64,000 bases of DNA from an uncultured Proteiniphilum sp. (GTDB lineage: Bacteria; Bacteroidota; Bacteroidia; Bacteroidales; Dysgonomonadaceae): assembly GCA_927407015.1 (NCBI GenBank), contig CAKMJT010000021.1:1-64000 (forward strand). The letters are read 5' to 3'. Below, piece by piece: positions 52,937 through 61,414 of this stretch (its first letter is position 1; every line of letters begins with the position of its first letter). The notes under the pieces were generated by a model that had not been told where the DNA came from, searched no databases, and saw only the letters and a program-made list of their open reading frames with translations. A program made the translations under genes and the position numbers.

Positions 52937-55480
52937 TCAGCGTAATTTGATCAAATCATCGAAAATCAAATAAGTTTTTTCAGCGAGTAAGGTTTCGTAA
53001 TCTGTGGAGAATTTGTTAAAGGCATCTAATGCCTGTTTCTTGTGTCCCATGTGAAATAAGGCGTAACATTTAAGCGAGATGGCATCTTCATCAATGTTAT
53101 CGTGTAATAAAATAACATCCGCCATTTTTAACAATAGAATTAAATCTTTCTTAACCTCTTCATGTTCCTTGTATTGAAGCAATGTCTCGATAAGCGTATT
53201 GGTGAATTCAGTTTGGTATGATTCAAGCCACTCAAATTGTGCATATGGCAAAAGTTTACCGGTCAGTGCCAGATCTGCTAATTCCATTATAATATTTTTC
53301 TTGAAATTAGAATTATTTTTCAACAGATTCATCAGACTCTGCACTTTGACATAATCACAAAAAATATGTTCAAGACCCTGAATCGTTTGACAACCATCAT
53401 CATTGATTATTTTGATTTCGTCAAACGACTTAAGAATTACTCTCAATTTATTGATATATACATTTCGGTTATTTCGGGCACTGTTATCATCCTTATCAAA
53501 CCACAAGATATTCTTTAACTCCTGGGAGGTTGTTCCTTTACCATTTTTGATGGTGTTCATCAGCAACAACAGAAACAATTGAAATGTCGTAGGTGCAAAA
53601 TCACCAGTAATGTCATTTCCTTTGCTGTCAATAATTTTAAAGTTACCCAACAAATAGATGGATGCCGGTTTATTCTGTTCCATGGGTTGAATCAGTTCCG
53701 AATAGCTCGAAAAAACAGGAAATTCATAAACCAGTTTATCTCTCCTTCGTTTCTTTTTCATTAAAATATACACGAATCCAGCTAAGAGTATTAAAACTAA
53801 AATTACCCAATATACAACCAAAGAATATTTATTTTTTCCTGTTTTCCGTAGTACGTCCTGTTCTAATTTAGGAGGATATGCAATTGAAAATATCTCAATT
53901 TTAGATCCGGTTGTAATATAGGTATATAGTTCGGATCTCTGTTCATCCAGAAAAAGGGTAGCCCACGATTCAACATCCAGGAAATTATAGGGAATAGAAT
54001 CATTAAATACAATAAATTCCCCATCATCTATGTTGAATTGGGCTAACCGAAGATGGGTATTGTGATACATATTGTTATATATCAAAGTGTAAAAACAATT
54101 CGACTCTTCATCATATACCAATGTCTCAATGGGCACAAAGGGTGTTTCGGGGGTAGGAAGCGTCCAAATCTTCTCAAAAGTATACTCATTCAAATCAAAA
54201 TAAAAAAGGTCGTAATAAAATTTCGGAGACAATTCCTGGTGACCGGTTTGACTGCCATAGCCGCCAAATACCAATGCTTTCTCTTTATTAATGATTGTTG
54301 ATCCACTTAGATAACGGGGGCCGATCTGATCTCTTCTGTCGATTGTTTCCCAGAAGTTTGACTCCCGGTTGTAATGATGGACATTACTTGAATAGGTATA
54401 ATGTCCATATCCCGATATTGTAATCAAAGAACTGTCGACAGGAGAAATAAACCGATTCTGATGAGCATACAATGACTCAATCGTTTTATTTGAATTTTCA
54501 GACCATGTATGTGTATCAAAATTAAAAATATTAATTCTTTCTGTATCAAAATCATAAGACCACAACTGATTGAAATATTCATTATAAATAATTTGCCTGG
54601 CGTAGTTATCCTCGTAAGGTTTTCCTTCCAGATAAGGTATAGTATCAACCGTAAAGGTGTCCATATTGACACAATATAGCTCTTTATCGTTCAGGAAAAA
54701 AATTCGCCTGTTCAGTAAATCATGAGTACTCCCTTTGATGTTCTCCATCTCCAGGTCCATGACTTTTTTCCATTTCACATGCCGGTCGATAATCCAGATG
54801 GGATTGGAGACCCAGGCTTCAGCATTTTTCAAATCATCATATGCTTTATCGTTGAAATGTTCTGACAATCTCCAGTATCTGCAAAGCTCACCATCGTTGA
54901 ATAATCGTACATTTCTCAATGACATGGGGCATACATCCACACTCACAAAATGTTGCAGATAAAGGGCACCAAAAACAACTTTAAACAGGTGCGTATTGAT
55001 AGATGAAGGAAATGTAGCCTCCTGCTTCACTTCATTAATAGATAAAGAGACACGGGAATTGGGTATATCTACATCAAGCCTTATTTTTACCCATTGATCA
55101 TATCCAACTCCCGGTAACTGCTCCCATTTAAAGGAAAGAAGCGTCTGCTCTTTGTAAACCAGCCAAAAATTGGATGAGGTGGATGCAAGGTTCGATACCA
55201 AATCAATATTGGTGGCATCATCTCCCACCAACCTGAAAATATAACCGTAAAAACCATCTCCTTCCCTGAAGTTAGCCTCAAATTCAATCGAAAAATGATC
55301 AGAGAATTTAAAAAAATCACGGGGTGTCAGATTAAAAGAAGTACGTTTGTCCTGGATGACCTCATGAGAAGAAAAATACAAACCGGATTGCAAATCATTC
55401 TGACCAGAGATCTTCAATGAGATGACAAAAAACAGCAGATAAATTACTGTTTTGCAACGATTCATATTTTCAAAAATCAT
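52937..55480 (-). CDS. Membrane-spanning sensor-regulator: LamG-like + beta-propeller + TM + SARP-type DNA-binding
   Basis: An 847-residue one-component sensor. Layout: signal peptide (to about residue 27; ATG at 55465 is an alternative start giving MNRCKTVIYLLFF); ConA/LamG-like sandwich about 30-200 (FSIEFEANF, WVKIRLDVDIPNSRVSLSIN); Kelch-like beta-propeller about 215-530 (RYLSGSTIINKEKALVFGGYG); one membrane helix about 549-573 followed by a basic stop-transfer run (KKKRRR); then an OmpR/SARP-like winged helix about 603-700 (IYLLGNFKI, TTFQLFLLLLM, NNRNVYINKLR) and a BTAD-like helical region about 705-847. The sandwich and propeller would sit in the periplasm and the DNA-binding part in the cytosol. 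It has no histidine kinase, receiver or AraC domain. Its place directly upstream of susC makes it the likely activator of this PUL. Confidence 0.85.
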   Translation of the reverse strand: MIFENMNRCKTVIYLLFFVISLKISGQNDLQSGLYFSSHEVIQDKRTSFNLTPRDFFKFSDHFSIEFEANFREGDGFYGYIFRLVGDDATNIDLVSNLASTSSNFWLVYKEQTLLSFKWEQLPGVGYDQWVKIRLDVDIPNSRVSLSINEVKQEATFPSSINTHLFKVVFGALYLQHFVSVDVCPMSLRNVRLFNDGELCRYWRLSEHFNDKAYDDLKNAEAWVSNPIWIIDRHVKWKKVMDLEMENIKGSTHDLLNRRIFFLNDKELYCVNMDTFTVDTIPYLEGKPYEDNYARQIIYNEYFNQLWSYDFDTERINIFNFDTHTWSENSNKTIESLYAHQNRFISPVDSSLITISGYGHYTYSSNVHHYNRESNFWETIDRRDQIGPRYLSGSTIINKEKALVFGGYGSQTGHQELSPKFYYDLFYFDLNEYTFEKIWTLPTPETPFVPIETLVYDEESNCFYTLIYNNMYHNTHLRLAQFNIDDGEFIVFNDSIPYNFLDVESWATLFLDEQRSELYTYITTGSKIEIFSIAYPPKLEQDVLRKTGKNKYSLVVYWVILVLILLAGFVYILMKKKRRRDKLVYEFPVFSSYSELIQPMEQNKPASIYLLGNFKIIDSKGNDITGDFAPTTFQLFLLLLMNTIKNGKGTTSQELKNILWFDKDDNSARNNRNVYINKLRVILKSFDEIKIINDDGCQTIQGLEHIFCDYVKVQSLMNLLKNNSNFKKNIIMELADLALTGKLLPYAQFEWLESYQTEFTNTLIETLLQYKEHEEVKKDLILLLKMADVILLHDNIDEDAISLKCYALFHMGHKKQALDAFNKFSTDYETLLAEKTYLIFDDLIKLR

Positions 55481-55532
55481 AAATAAATGTATAAAAACAA
55501 AATGGTATGTTTTTTTAGGTCCGCATTAAAGG

Positions 55533-55563
55533 CAAAGATAACCTATCTCAGGAATAATTCAAA
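55533..55563 (-). promoter_or_regulatory. Predicted promoter of the sensor-regulator gene
   Basis: On the minus strand TTTG (CAAA at 55560-55563), 19 bp, then TATCTTTG (CAAAGATA at 55533-55540): both elements match the Bacteroidota consensus and the spacing is ideal. Transcription would start near 55526. A strong consensus promoter agrees with constitutive expression of a sensor. Confidence 0.62.
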
Positions 55564-55591
55564 TTAATTCTGCAAATTTTGGGTCAGAACC

Positions 55592-55623
55592 AAAAAGAGA
55601 GCCATCCTTCACGGATAGCCCCC
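55592..55623 (-). terminator. Intrinsic terminator after the PspC gene
   Basis: The minus strand reads a GC-rich hairpin (arms 55613-55623 and 55597-55607, loop of 5 nt, about 11 pairs including G-U wobbles) followed by a run of five T (plus-strand A's at 55592-55596). It lies 43 bp after the PspC gene stop and just upstream of the regulator promoter, separating the chromosomal backbone from the PUL. Confidence 0.65.
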
Positions 55624-55665
55624 AGAATCACAATGAAAGTTATATAGAATAGAATAAAAAGTAGT

Positions 55666-57675
55666 TTATATGGAATCGGATGTGGCGGTGTGTTCGCTGT
55701 CCTCACCGGGCGTTGTCACATCGCCGGGCGTGTAGGTGCGGGAATATCTCCTGATCCTTTTCCGCACCACGGAGGGCGGCTGATTGTTCTTATAGTCGCT
55801 CAGCGCATCGTTGACCTCCACCGTTTTCCCTGCCGGGACGGAGATCTCCACGGTGATACTCTGTTCACGGAAGCCCTGGCTTACCGGTACGGACAGAAAC
55901 TCCGGCAATACCAGCACTGAGTCTCGTTGTACCACAGGGTAGCTGAATTGTCCGATAGTTGCTTTGGCACTGCGCAGGTCCTTGCCGCGGGATGCGGCAA
56001 TCGTCCGCACGTGGAAGAGCGAATCGTCGCTCTGCCGTATCTGCAGATGGATATCCCTGAAGAGCAGTGAATCTTCATTGACGGTTGTATAAGGCAGTTC
56101 ATCGATATCCATCCCTATCCCGAAGCCGGCTTTGAATTCTGCATAATCCTCGTTATACGGCTCCATCTCCACATACATTTTCCTGGATGTCACCGGTGCC
56201 AGCGTTATCGTCTTTTCACCGGAACTCTCCACCTTGTATTTCTCGGCTACGCTGGTGGCGAGTACACCTGCCAAGGCAAAGCCTACAAACCACAGGACGG
56301 TGGCGACGACCCCGATCACCGGACGTGATTTCGCTTTCATCACACGGCGGATAATCCATATAACGATTGTCACCACAGGGATCAGGATGATCAGCACCAG
56401 GGAGGCGATCAGCAGCTGTGTCTCCTGGCCCGGGTCGATGAACAACGACTTCAATGGCATCAGCTGTGCACCGGCAACCATGAATCCGATAAAGAGACCC
56501 ACCAGCACGAGGGCAAATATACTGACGATGGAGAAGAAGATAATCTTCAGCAGGATGATCAACCCGTTCACACATCCCGGCCGCTCCGACGAGGGCGGGG
56601 TGGTGACACGCGACGGGGCTGCGGGCGGCTCCGGCGGCATCGTATCCATCGTATCCATCGTTGTCCCTTCCATGGACACCCATTCCTCTTTGCTGTGCGT
56701 ATCCATGGCAGCATAAGAGACGGCGTTCACTGCCAGGCTCTGACCCGCGGCCGAAGTCGGCCCAGCGACCGATCCCTGGCTCTCGGTACGGCTTTTGGCA
56801 CTGGCTACATTGTCGTTTACTCTTTCACGTATGGAGCGGATATACTCCTCCTCACCCATCATCTCCAGCTTCTGCTTCACCGTTTTTGCCTCGGGTATGA
56901 TGATCCAGAGGACCACATACACCACCAGCATGCTCATATTGATATTCCAGCTGAAATGAACGTCACCGAACAGATGGTTCAGCGGGAAGAAGGAGATCAT
57001 ACCCATCAAATTCAGCAGCAGCGGGAGTAGAAACAGCACGCGCGGAATCCAGGAATCAATCTTGAAGTAGGCAGCCATACCACCGCAGATACCTGCCAGA
57101 AAACGGTCGTTGGGATTGCGGTAGAGCCGCTTGGTCACGTTTGTCTCGAGCGCTTTCGGCTTTAGCACGATCCATAACACGATGTATACCCAGAAAAGAA
57201 ATCCGAAGAGTAACACGAAGATGATCCGCAGCCATACGGGATCTGTCCTGAAATAGTGCGCCAGGCCGCTGCATACACCGCCAATGATGCGGTCGTTCGC
57301 ATTCCTGTAGAGCGAACGATGCTCCTCTGTCTTCGGTTGCGTCGTTTCATCGCTGCCGCCTGCCGTTGCTGCCTGCTGCCGCTCCGACGCTGTCTCCGTC
57401 GACGCTTCATAATCGGTGTCAAAATCCTCGGGCTTGCCGATACTGGTGATGATAGATTCCACATCTTCATCGGTGATACAGCTGATCCCATGCTTCAGCC
57501 TGTTGCCGAACAATTCGGCAATACGGCATTCGATGTCATTGACAATCTCATCACCATCCTCCTCACGCGAGAAATAGCGCTTGAGACTCTCAATATACTG
57601 TTTCAGAATCTCGTAGGCTGTCTCTTCAATGGCTATTACCTGTCCCTGAAAGTTAATGTTGATTACTTTTTTCAT
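55666..57675 (-). CDS. Double PspC-domain membrane protein
   Basis: A 669-residue inner-membrane protein. Residues 1-90 are a small cytosolic domain (KKVININFQGQ, then EIVNDIECRIAELF), common at the front of Bacteroidota PspC proteins. Two PspC domains follow at about 121-175 (LYRNANDRIIGGVCSGLAHYF) and 184-265 (LYRNPNDRFLAGICGGMAAYF). Then come a low-complexity linker, three more membrane helices (about 375-470) and a beta-rich C-terminal part (about 480-640) likely outside the membrane. PspC proteins sense or buffer envelope stress. The gene starts 4 bp after the PadR stop, so PadR almost certainly controls it. Confidence 0.9.
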   Translation of the reverse strand: MKKVININFQGQVIAIEETAYEILKQYIESLKRYFSREEDGDEIVNDIECRIAELFGNRLKHGISCITDEDVESIITSIGKPEDFDTDYEASTETASERQQAATAGGSDETTQPKTEEHRSLYRNANDRIIGGVCSGLAHYFRTDPVWLRIIFVLLFGFLFWVYIVLWIVLKPKALETNVTKRLYRNPNDRFLAGICGGMAAYFKIDSWIPRVLFLLPLLLNLMGMISFFPLNHLFGDVHFSWNINMSMLVVYVVLWIIIPEAKTVKQKLEMMGEEEYIRSIRERVNDNVASAKSRTESQGSVAGPTSAAGQSLAVNAVSYAAMDTHSKEEWVSMEGTTMDTMDTMPPEPPAAPSRVTTPPSSERPGCVNGLIILLKIIFFSIVSIFALVLVGLFIGFMVAGAQLMPLKSLFIDPGQETQLLIASLVLIILIPVVTIVIWIIRRVMKAKSRPVIGVVATVLWFVGFALAGVLATSVAEKYKVESSGEKTITLAPVTSRKMYVEMEPYNEDYAEFKAGFGIGMDIDELPYTTVNEDSLLFRDIHLQIRQSDDSLFHVRTIAASRGKDLRSAKATIGQFSYPVVQRDSVLVLPEFLSVPVSQGFREQSITVEISVPAGKTVEVNDALSDYKNNQPPSVVRKRIRRYSRTYTPGDVTTPGEDSEHTATSDSI

Positions 57676-57679
57676 ACAA

Positions 57680-58021
57680 TTATTTTATCTCATTCGTCTT
57701 CCGCGCTACGGTCTCAACTCCTGTAGCCAGTTCGTTCCATGTTGTCTCTAAAAGGGTGTAAAACTCAAATCCACGGTCGGTCAGTCTGAAATATTTCCGG
57801 GGTGGCCCCGAATTACTCTCCACCCACTGGTAAGTAAGGATCCCCGCATTCTTTAACCGGTTCAGCAACGGATAGAGCGTTCCTTCCAGCAGTTGCAGCC
57901 CTGCGCTCTTCATCTCGTCGATGATATCGCCCGGATAGGCCTCCCCTCGTTTGATGATGGAAAGAATGCAGTACTCGAGTACTCCCTTTCGCATTTGACT
58001 CTGTGTATTTTCTATATTCAT
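57680..58021 (-). CDS. PadR-family transcriptional regulator
   Basis: A 113-residue winged-helix repressor with the PadR pattern: MRKGVLEYCILSIIKRGEAYPGDI, LLEGTLYPLLNRLKNAGIL, and RKYFRLTDRG in the wing. It lacks the long C-terminal dimerisation extension, so it is a short subfamily-2 type. Palindromes over its own promoter (58051-58078) suggest autoregulation. PadR next to a PspC gene is a recurrent Bacteroidota pair and probably forms an envelope-stress module. Confidence 0.93.
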   Translation of the reverse strand: MNIENTQSQMRKGVLEYCILSIIKRGEAYPGDIIDEMKSAGLQLLEGTLYPLLNRLKNAGILTYQWVESNSGPPRKYFRLTDRGFEFYTLLETTWNELATGVETVARKTNEIK

Positions 58022-58045
58022 ATGTTGTTCCTGCTATTTACGATG

Positions 58046-58078
58046 CAAAGATACTTTAAGCAAAGTATTATGCAATAC
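58046..58078 (-). promoter_or_regulatory. padR-pspC promoter with overlapping palindromic operators
   Basis: The minus strand has TTG (58073-58075), 19 bp, then TATCTTTG (58046-58053), a consensus promoter with a start near 58040. Two inverted repeats cover it: ATACTTT-aagc-AAAGTAT at 58051-58068, between and over the elements, and GTATT-atgc-AATAC at 58065-58078, over the -33. A dimeric repressor bound here would block RNA polymerase. PadR autoregulation is inferred from the layout. Confidence 0.6.
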
Positions 58079-58367
58079 ATAGTACCAAAATAATTCTATA
58101 TTTTAATATTATTTAACAATACGGGCAGGTTTACGTATCACGCGCCCGGCTTCTTTTTTTTATCCGCAAGTCTCTCCAGCAATAGATTCCAGCAATTACA
58201 GACACGGGGAACGCCGGTTGTGACCGGTAAATCGAATCATCGGTTTCGCATCGCATAGGCGCTTTTCCGTGTGAGAAAATACCCGAGAACGGTGCTGTTT
58301 GTATTGTTTGCCGGAAGATCTGTACGCCGGTTGTGGTATTCCATTAGTCGGTTTCAGAAAAATCGTT
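58079..58367. other. Intergenic region between padR and coaBC
   Basis: No gene is seen between the divergent padR and coaBC promoters. A 12-bp direct repeat, ACGCCGGTTGTG, occurs at 58211-58222 and 58324-58335. The first copy continues into ACCGG, so CCGGT-tgtg-ACCGG can form a small hairpin. Function unknown. Confidence 0.4.
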
Positions 58368-58375
58368 TATATTTG
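58368..58375 (+). promoter_or_regulatory. Predicted coaBC -7 promoter element
   Basis: TATATTTG matches TAnnTTTG exactly, and transcription would start near 58382. No clear TTG lies 19-21 bp upstream, so the -33 is weak. The GTG at 58375 falls inside this element, which argues for the ATG at 58396 as the coaBC start. Confidence 0.5.
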
Positions 58376-58395
58376 TGTTCATTAAAATAGTTGAT

Positions 58396-59613
58396 ATGTC
58401 ACTAGCAGGTAAACATATTGTGCTGGGCATCACCGGCAGTATTGCCGCCTATAAATCGGCCACCCTCACCCGGCTGCTGATCAAAAAGGGGGCCGAGGTG
58501 CAGATTGTGATCACTCCCGCCGGCAAGGAGTTCATCACGCCGATCACGCTCTCTGCCCTGACGGGCAAGCCTGTCATCAGCGAGTTCTTCGCGGCAGGTG
58601 ACGGCACCTGGCACAGCCACGTGGATCTGGGGTTGTGGGCCGACCTGATGATCGTAGCCCCCGCCACCGCCTCCACCATCGGTAAGATGGCCCATGGCAT
58701 CGCCGACAACATGCTGATCACCACATACCTCTCCATGAAGGCGCCGGTGTTCGTAGCACCCGCGATGGACCTGGACATGTACCGCCATATCTCCACACAG
58801 CGCAATATTGAGATCCTCAGAAAAGACGGTGTCCAACTCATCGATCCTGCAGAGGGAGAGCTGGCAAGCCACCTGGAAGGTAAGGGGAGGATGGAGGAAC
58901 CGGAGAATATTGTGGCAGTGCTGGAACAGTTCTTTGCTACACCAAACGACCTCACTCATCAAAATATCCTGATCACGGCCGGCCCTACCTATGAGCGTAT
59001 CGACCCGGTACGTTTCATCGGTAACTTCTCTTCCGGCAAGATGGGTTTCGCCCTGGCGGTGGAATGTGCATCCCGTGGTGCGGAGGTGCTGCTGATCACC
59101 GGCCCCACCGCCTTATCGGCCTCCCACCCCAACATCCGGAGGGTAGATGTGGAATCGGCCCGGGAGATGTTCGATATCGCCGTGAAAGCCTTCCCCGGAA
59201 TGGATGCGGCTATCCTGTCGGCGGCAGTGGCCGACTACAGGCCACAACAGACTGTGGCAGAGAAGATCAAACGCAATGAACAGGAGCAAATTACCCTTAC
59301 ACTGACCCCCAACCCCGATATCGCGGCCACACTGGGAAAAATGAAAAAGCCCGGCCAAAAAATTATCGGCTTTGCTCTGGAGACCAACGACGAAGAGTCC
59401 CATGCGATAAAAAAGCTGGAGAAGAAAAATTTCGATTATATCGTCCTCAATTCCCTGCAAGACAAAGGTGCCGGCTTCGGCCATGACACCAACAAGGTAA
59501 CGATGCTCTCCCGCAGCGGTATGAAGCTGTCGTTTGAGTTAAAAACAAAAAAAGAGGTGGCAAAGGATATCGTTGATATCGCTTTTGGCTCTTCTTCGAA
59601 TAGATTCACCTGA
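58396..59613 (+). CDS. coaBC: Bifunctional phosphopantothenoylcysteine decarboxylase / phosphopantothenate-cysteine ligase
   Basis: A 405-residue coenzyme A biosynthesis enzyme. The N-terminal flavoprotein CoaC domain (about 1-180) has GITGSIAAYK, DLGLWADLMIVAPATA and APAMDLDMY. The C-terminal CoaB ligase domain (about 185-405) starts ILITAGPTYERIDPVRFI and has NFSSGKMG and SAAVADYRP. Length equals that of the E. coli protein. In the active-site flap region (ELASHLEGKGRM) Ser stands where E. coli has the catalytic Cys, which may be normal for the phylum. Start chosen at 58396; an earlier GTG overlaps the promoter. Its stop overlaps the next ATG (TGATG). Confidence 0.96.
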   Translation: MSLAGKHIVLGITGSIAAYKSATLTRLLIKKGAEVQIVITPAGKEFITPITLSALTGKPVISEFFAAGDGTWHSHVDLGLWADLMIVAPATASTIGKMAHGIADNMLITTYLSMKAPVFVAPAMDLDMYRHISTQRNIEILRKDGVQLIDPAEGELASHLEGKGRMEEPENIVAVLEQFFATPNDLTHQNILITAGPTYERIDPVRFIGNFSSGKMGFALAVECASRGAEVLLITGPTALSASHPNIRRVDVESAREMFDIAVKAFPGMDAAILSAAVADYRPQQTVAEKIKRNEQEQITLTLTPNPDIAATLGKMKKPGQKIIGFALETNDEESHAIKKLEKKNFDYIVLNSLQDKGAGFGHDTNKVTMLSRSGMKLSFELKTKKEVAKDIVDIAFGSSSNRFT

Positions 59614-61301
59614 TGAAAAGTATATTCCAAAACGTATTATTCCTATTATTTGCAACCACGCCGCTTCTCACTTATTCACAGCAATACAGCAATCCCGTCA
59701 CCATCACCCCCGCTCTCAGCGGCAACTTCGGTGAACTCAGAAGCAACCACTTTCACTCGGGGATAGACTTCAAAACCCAACAGGTGATCAACAAACCGAT
59801 CGTAGCCATCGAAGAAGGGTATGTGTCACGCATCAGTGTCTCCCCCGGAGGCTACGGGCTGGCATTATACATCGATCATCCTGCAACAGGGCATACCAGT
59901 GTCTACGGACATCTTGACAGCTTCTCCGCCAAGATCGCCGCCTATGTGCGGGAAAAACAGTATGAGCTGGAGAGCTTCAGCGTGAATCTGCATCCGGAGA
60001 AGGATCTGTTACCGGTAAAAAAAGGAGAGCAGATCGCTTTAAGCGGCAATACAGGCAGCTCGGGAGGGCCGCATCTCCACTTCGAGATACGGGATACTCC
60101 CACACAGGACCCGCTGGATGCACTGGCTCATCTGGCCCGCGTACCCGATACGCAGAAGCCCGACCTGCGGGGTATCGCCTTTTATCCCGTAGACGGTAAA
60201 GGGGTAGTGAACGTCAGCAGCAATCCCCTCCGACTACCTGTCAGCAAGGACAAATCGGGGAACCCGCTGGGTACGGGAAGAGTCATCACCGCCTGGGGAC
60301 GCATCGGTGTTGGTGTGAAAGCTTACGATAAGATGAACGGACAGCCCAATATCTATGGCGTGAAACAGATCCGGTTGTTCGTCGACGACGAACCGGTTTT
60401 CAGCAGTTCGATGGATCGCTTTCCACTGGCGAAGACACGCATGCTCAACTCCTTCATCGACTTTGAAGAGTGGAAGGAGAGACGATCTTTCTTTATGAAA
60501 TCGTTCATCGAGCCGGGAAACAGCCTCTCTCTCTATGAAGCAGTGAATAATGGATACATCGACATCACCGAGGAAAGAGACTATCGTTTTCGTTACCAGC
60601 TGGAGGACCACTATGGCAACAGGCTCACCTACTCCTTCACGGTGATGGGAAAAAAGCAGCCTATCCCCGCTCAGCAGCCGTGTGAACAATATATGGCCTG
60701 GAATTTCAACAACAGCTACATCGGTATGGGCTTTTCACTCTCTATCCCCGGCGGCAACCTGTATACCGATATCTGCTATTCGCATGCCGTCACAAAAGAC
60801 CCTGCCTACTATTCCGATGTGCATCGGGTGAACAATAAGCCCGTACCGCTGCATCAGCATGCACAGATGTGGATCAGGTTGAACAGTGATAAGCTGACGG
60901 AGAAGAACCGTTACGGCATCGTAAGCATCAGCGACAAGGGCACCGGGAGCTGGATAGGGGGAGAATACAAGCATGGGGGACTGACAGTAAGCATCAGGGA
61001 GTTGGGGAACAGGTACGCCATCACGGCCGACACCATTGCACCGGTGATCACACCGCTGGAAGCGGGGAAGTGGGCAAGCCGGCGACAAATCCGTATCCGG
61101 CTCAGGGATGATAAAAGCGGTATCGCCGCTTTCAGGGGGGAGATCAACGGCCGGTTCGTCCTCTTCACTCACGATGCCAAATCATCGGTATACACCTGCC
61201 GCATGGATGAATCACGGCTGCCCGAAAGCGAATCGAGGGAACTTATTTTTACTGCTGTTGACGGCGCCGGCAACAAAAGTGAGTACAGGGTTACCTTATA
61301 A
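59613..61301 (+). CDS. Secreted M23-family metallopeptidase
   Basis: A 562-residue exported LytM-type peptidase. The signal peptide ends near residue 23. The zinc site is H48-S-G-I-D52 in the first motif and H154-L-H156 in GGPHLHFEIRD. The domain starts unusually close to the N terminus (residues 38-170). About 390 residues follow without a recognised name; they look like several beta-sandwich domains, ending with a segment typical of bacterial Ig-like folds. It probably cuts peptidoglycan cross-bridges in the envelope. Translational coupling to coaBC is indicated by the 1-bp stop/start overlap. Confidence 0.92.
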   Translation: MKSIFQNVLFLLFATTPLLTYSQQYSNPVTITPALSGNFGELRSNHFHSGIDFKTQQVINKPIVAIEEGYVSRISVSPGGYGLALYIDHPATGHTSVYGHLDSFSAKIAAYVREKQYELESFSVNLHPEKDLLPVKKGEQIALSGNTGSSGGPHLHFEIRDTPTQDPLDALAHLARVPDTQKPDLRGIAFYPVDGKGVVNVSSNPLRLPVSKDKSGNPLGTGRVITAWGRIGVGVKAYDKMNGQPNIYGVKQIRLFVDDEPVFSSSMDRFPLAKTRMLNSFIDFEEWKERRSFFMKSFIEPGNSLSLYEAVNNGYIDITEERDYRFRYQLEDHYGNRLTYSFTVMGKKQPIPAQQPCEQYMAWNFNNSYIGMGFSLSIPGGNLYTDICYSHAVTKDPAYYSDVHRVNNKPVPLHQHAQMWIRLNSDKLTEKNRYGIVSISDKGTGSWIGGEYKHGGLTVSIRELGNRYAITADTIAPVITPLEAGKWASRRQIRIRLRDDKSGIAAFRGEINGRFVLFTHDAKSSVYTCRMDESRLPESESRELIFTAVDGAGNKSEYRVTL

Positions 61302-61414
61302 ACGAGGTATTGACCCGACTCGTTGCGCTGACGATTTGTCGCCCTCAACTCAACCGGGATTTGAAGTGATTTTCACAGGGTCATCACAGAATTATGCTGA
61401 AATAAACCGCTGTC

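Noticed and set aside
58211-58335. Two copies of ACGCCGGTTGTG as the start of a repeat array
   Set aside because: There are only two copies, 113 bp apart, with no regular spacing, so it is not a CRISPR or other array.
58375-58395. GTG start for coaBC
   Set aside because: It overlaps the predicted -7 element TATATTTG and adds seven residues absent from typical CoaBC proteins.
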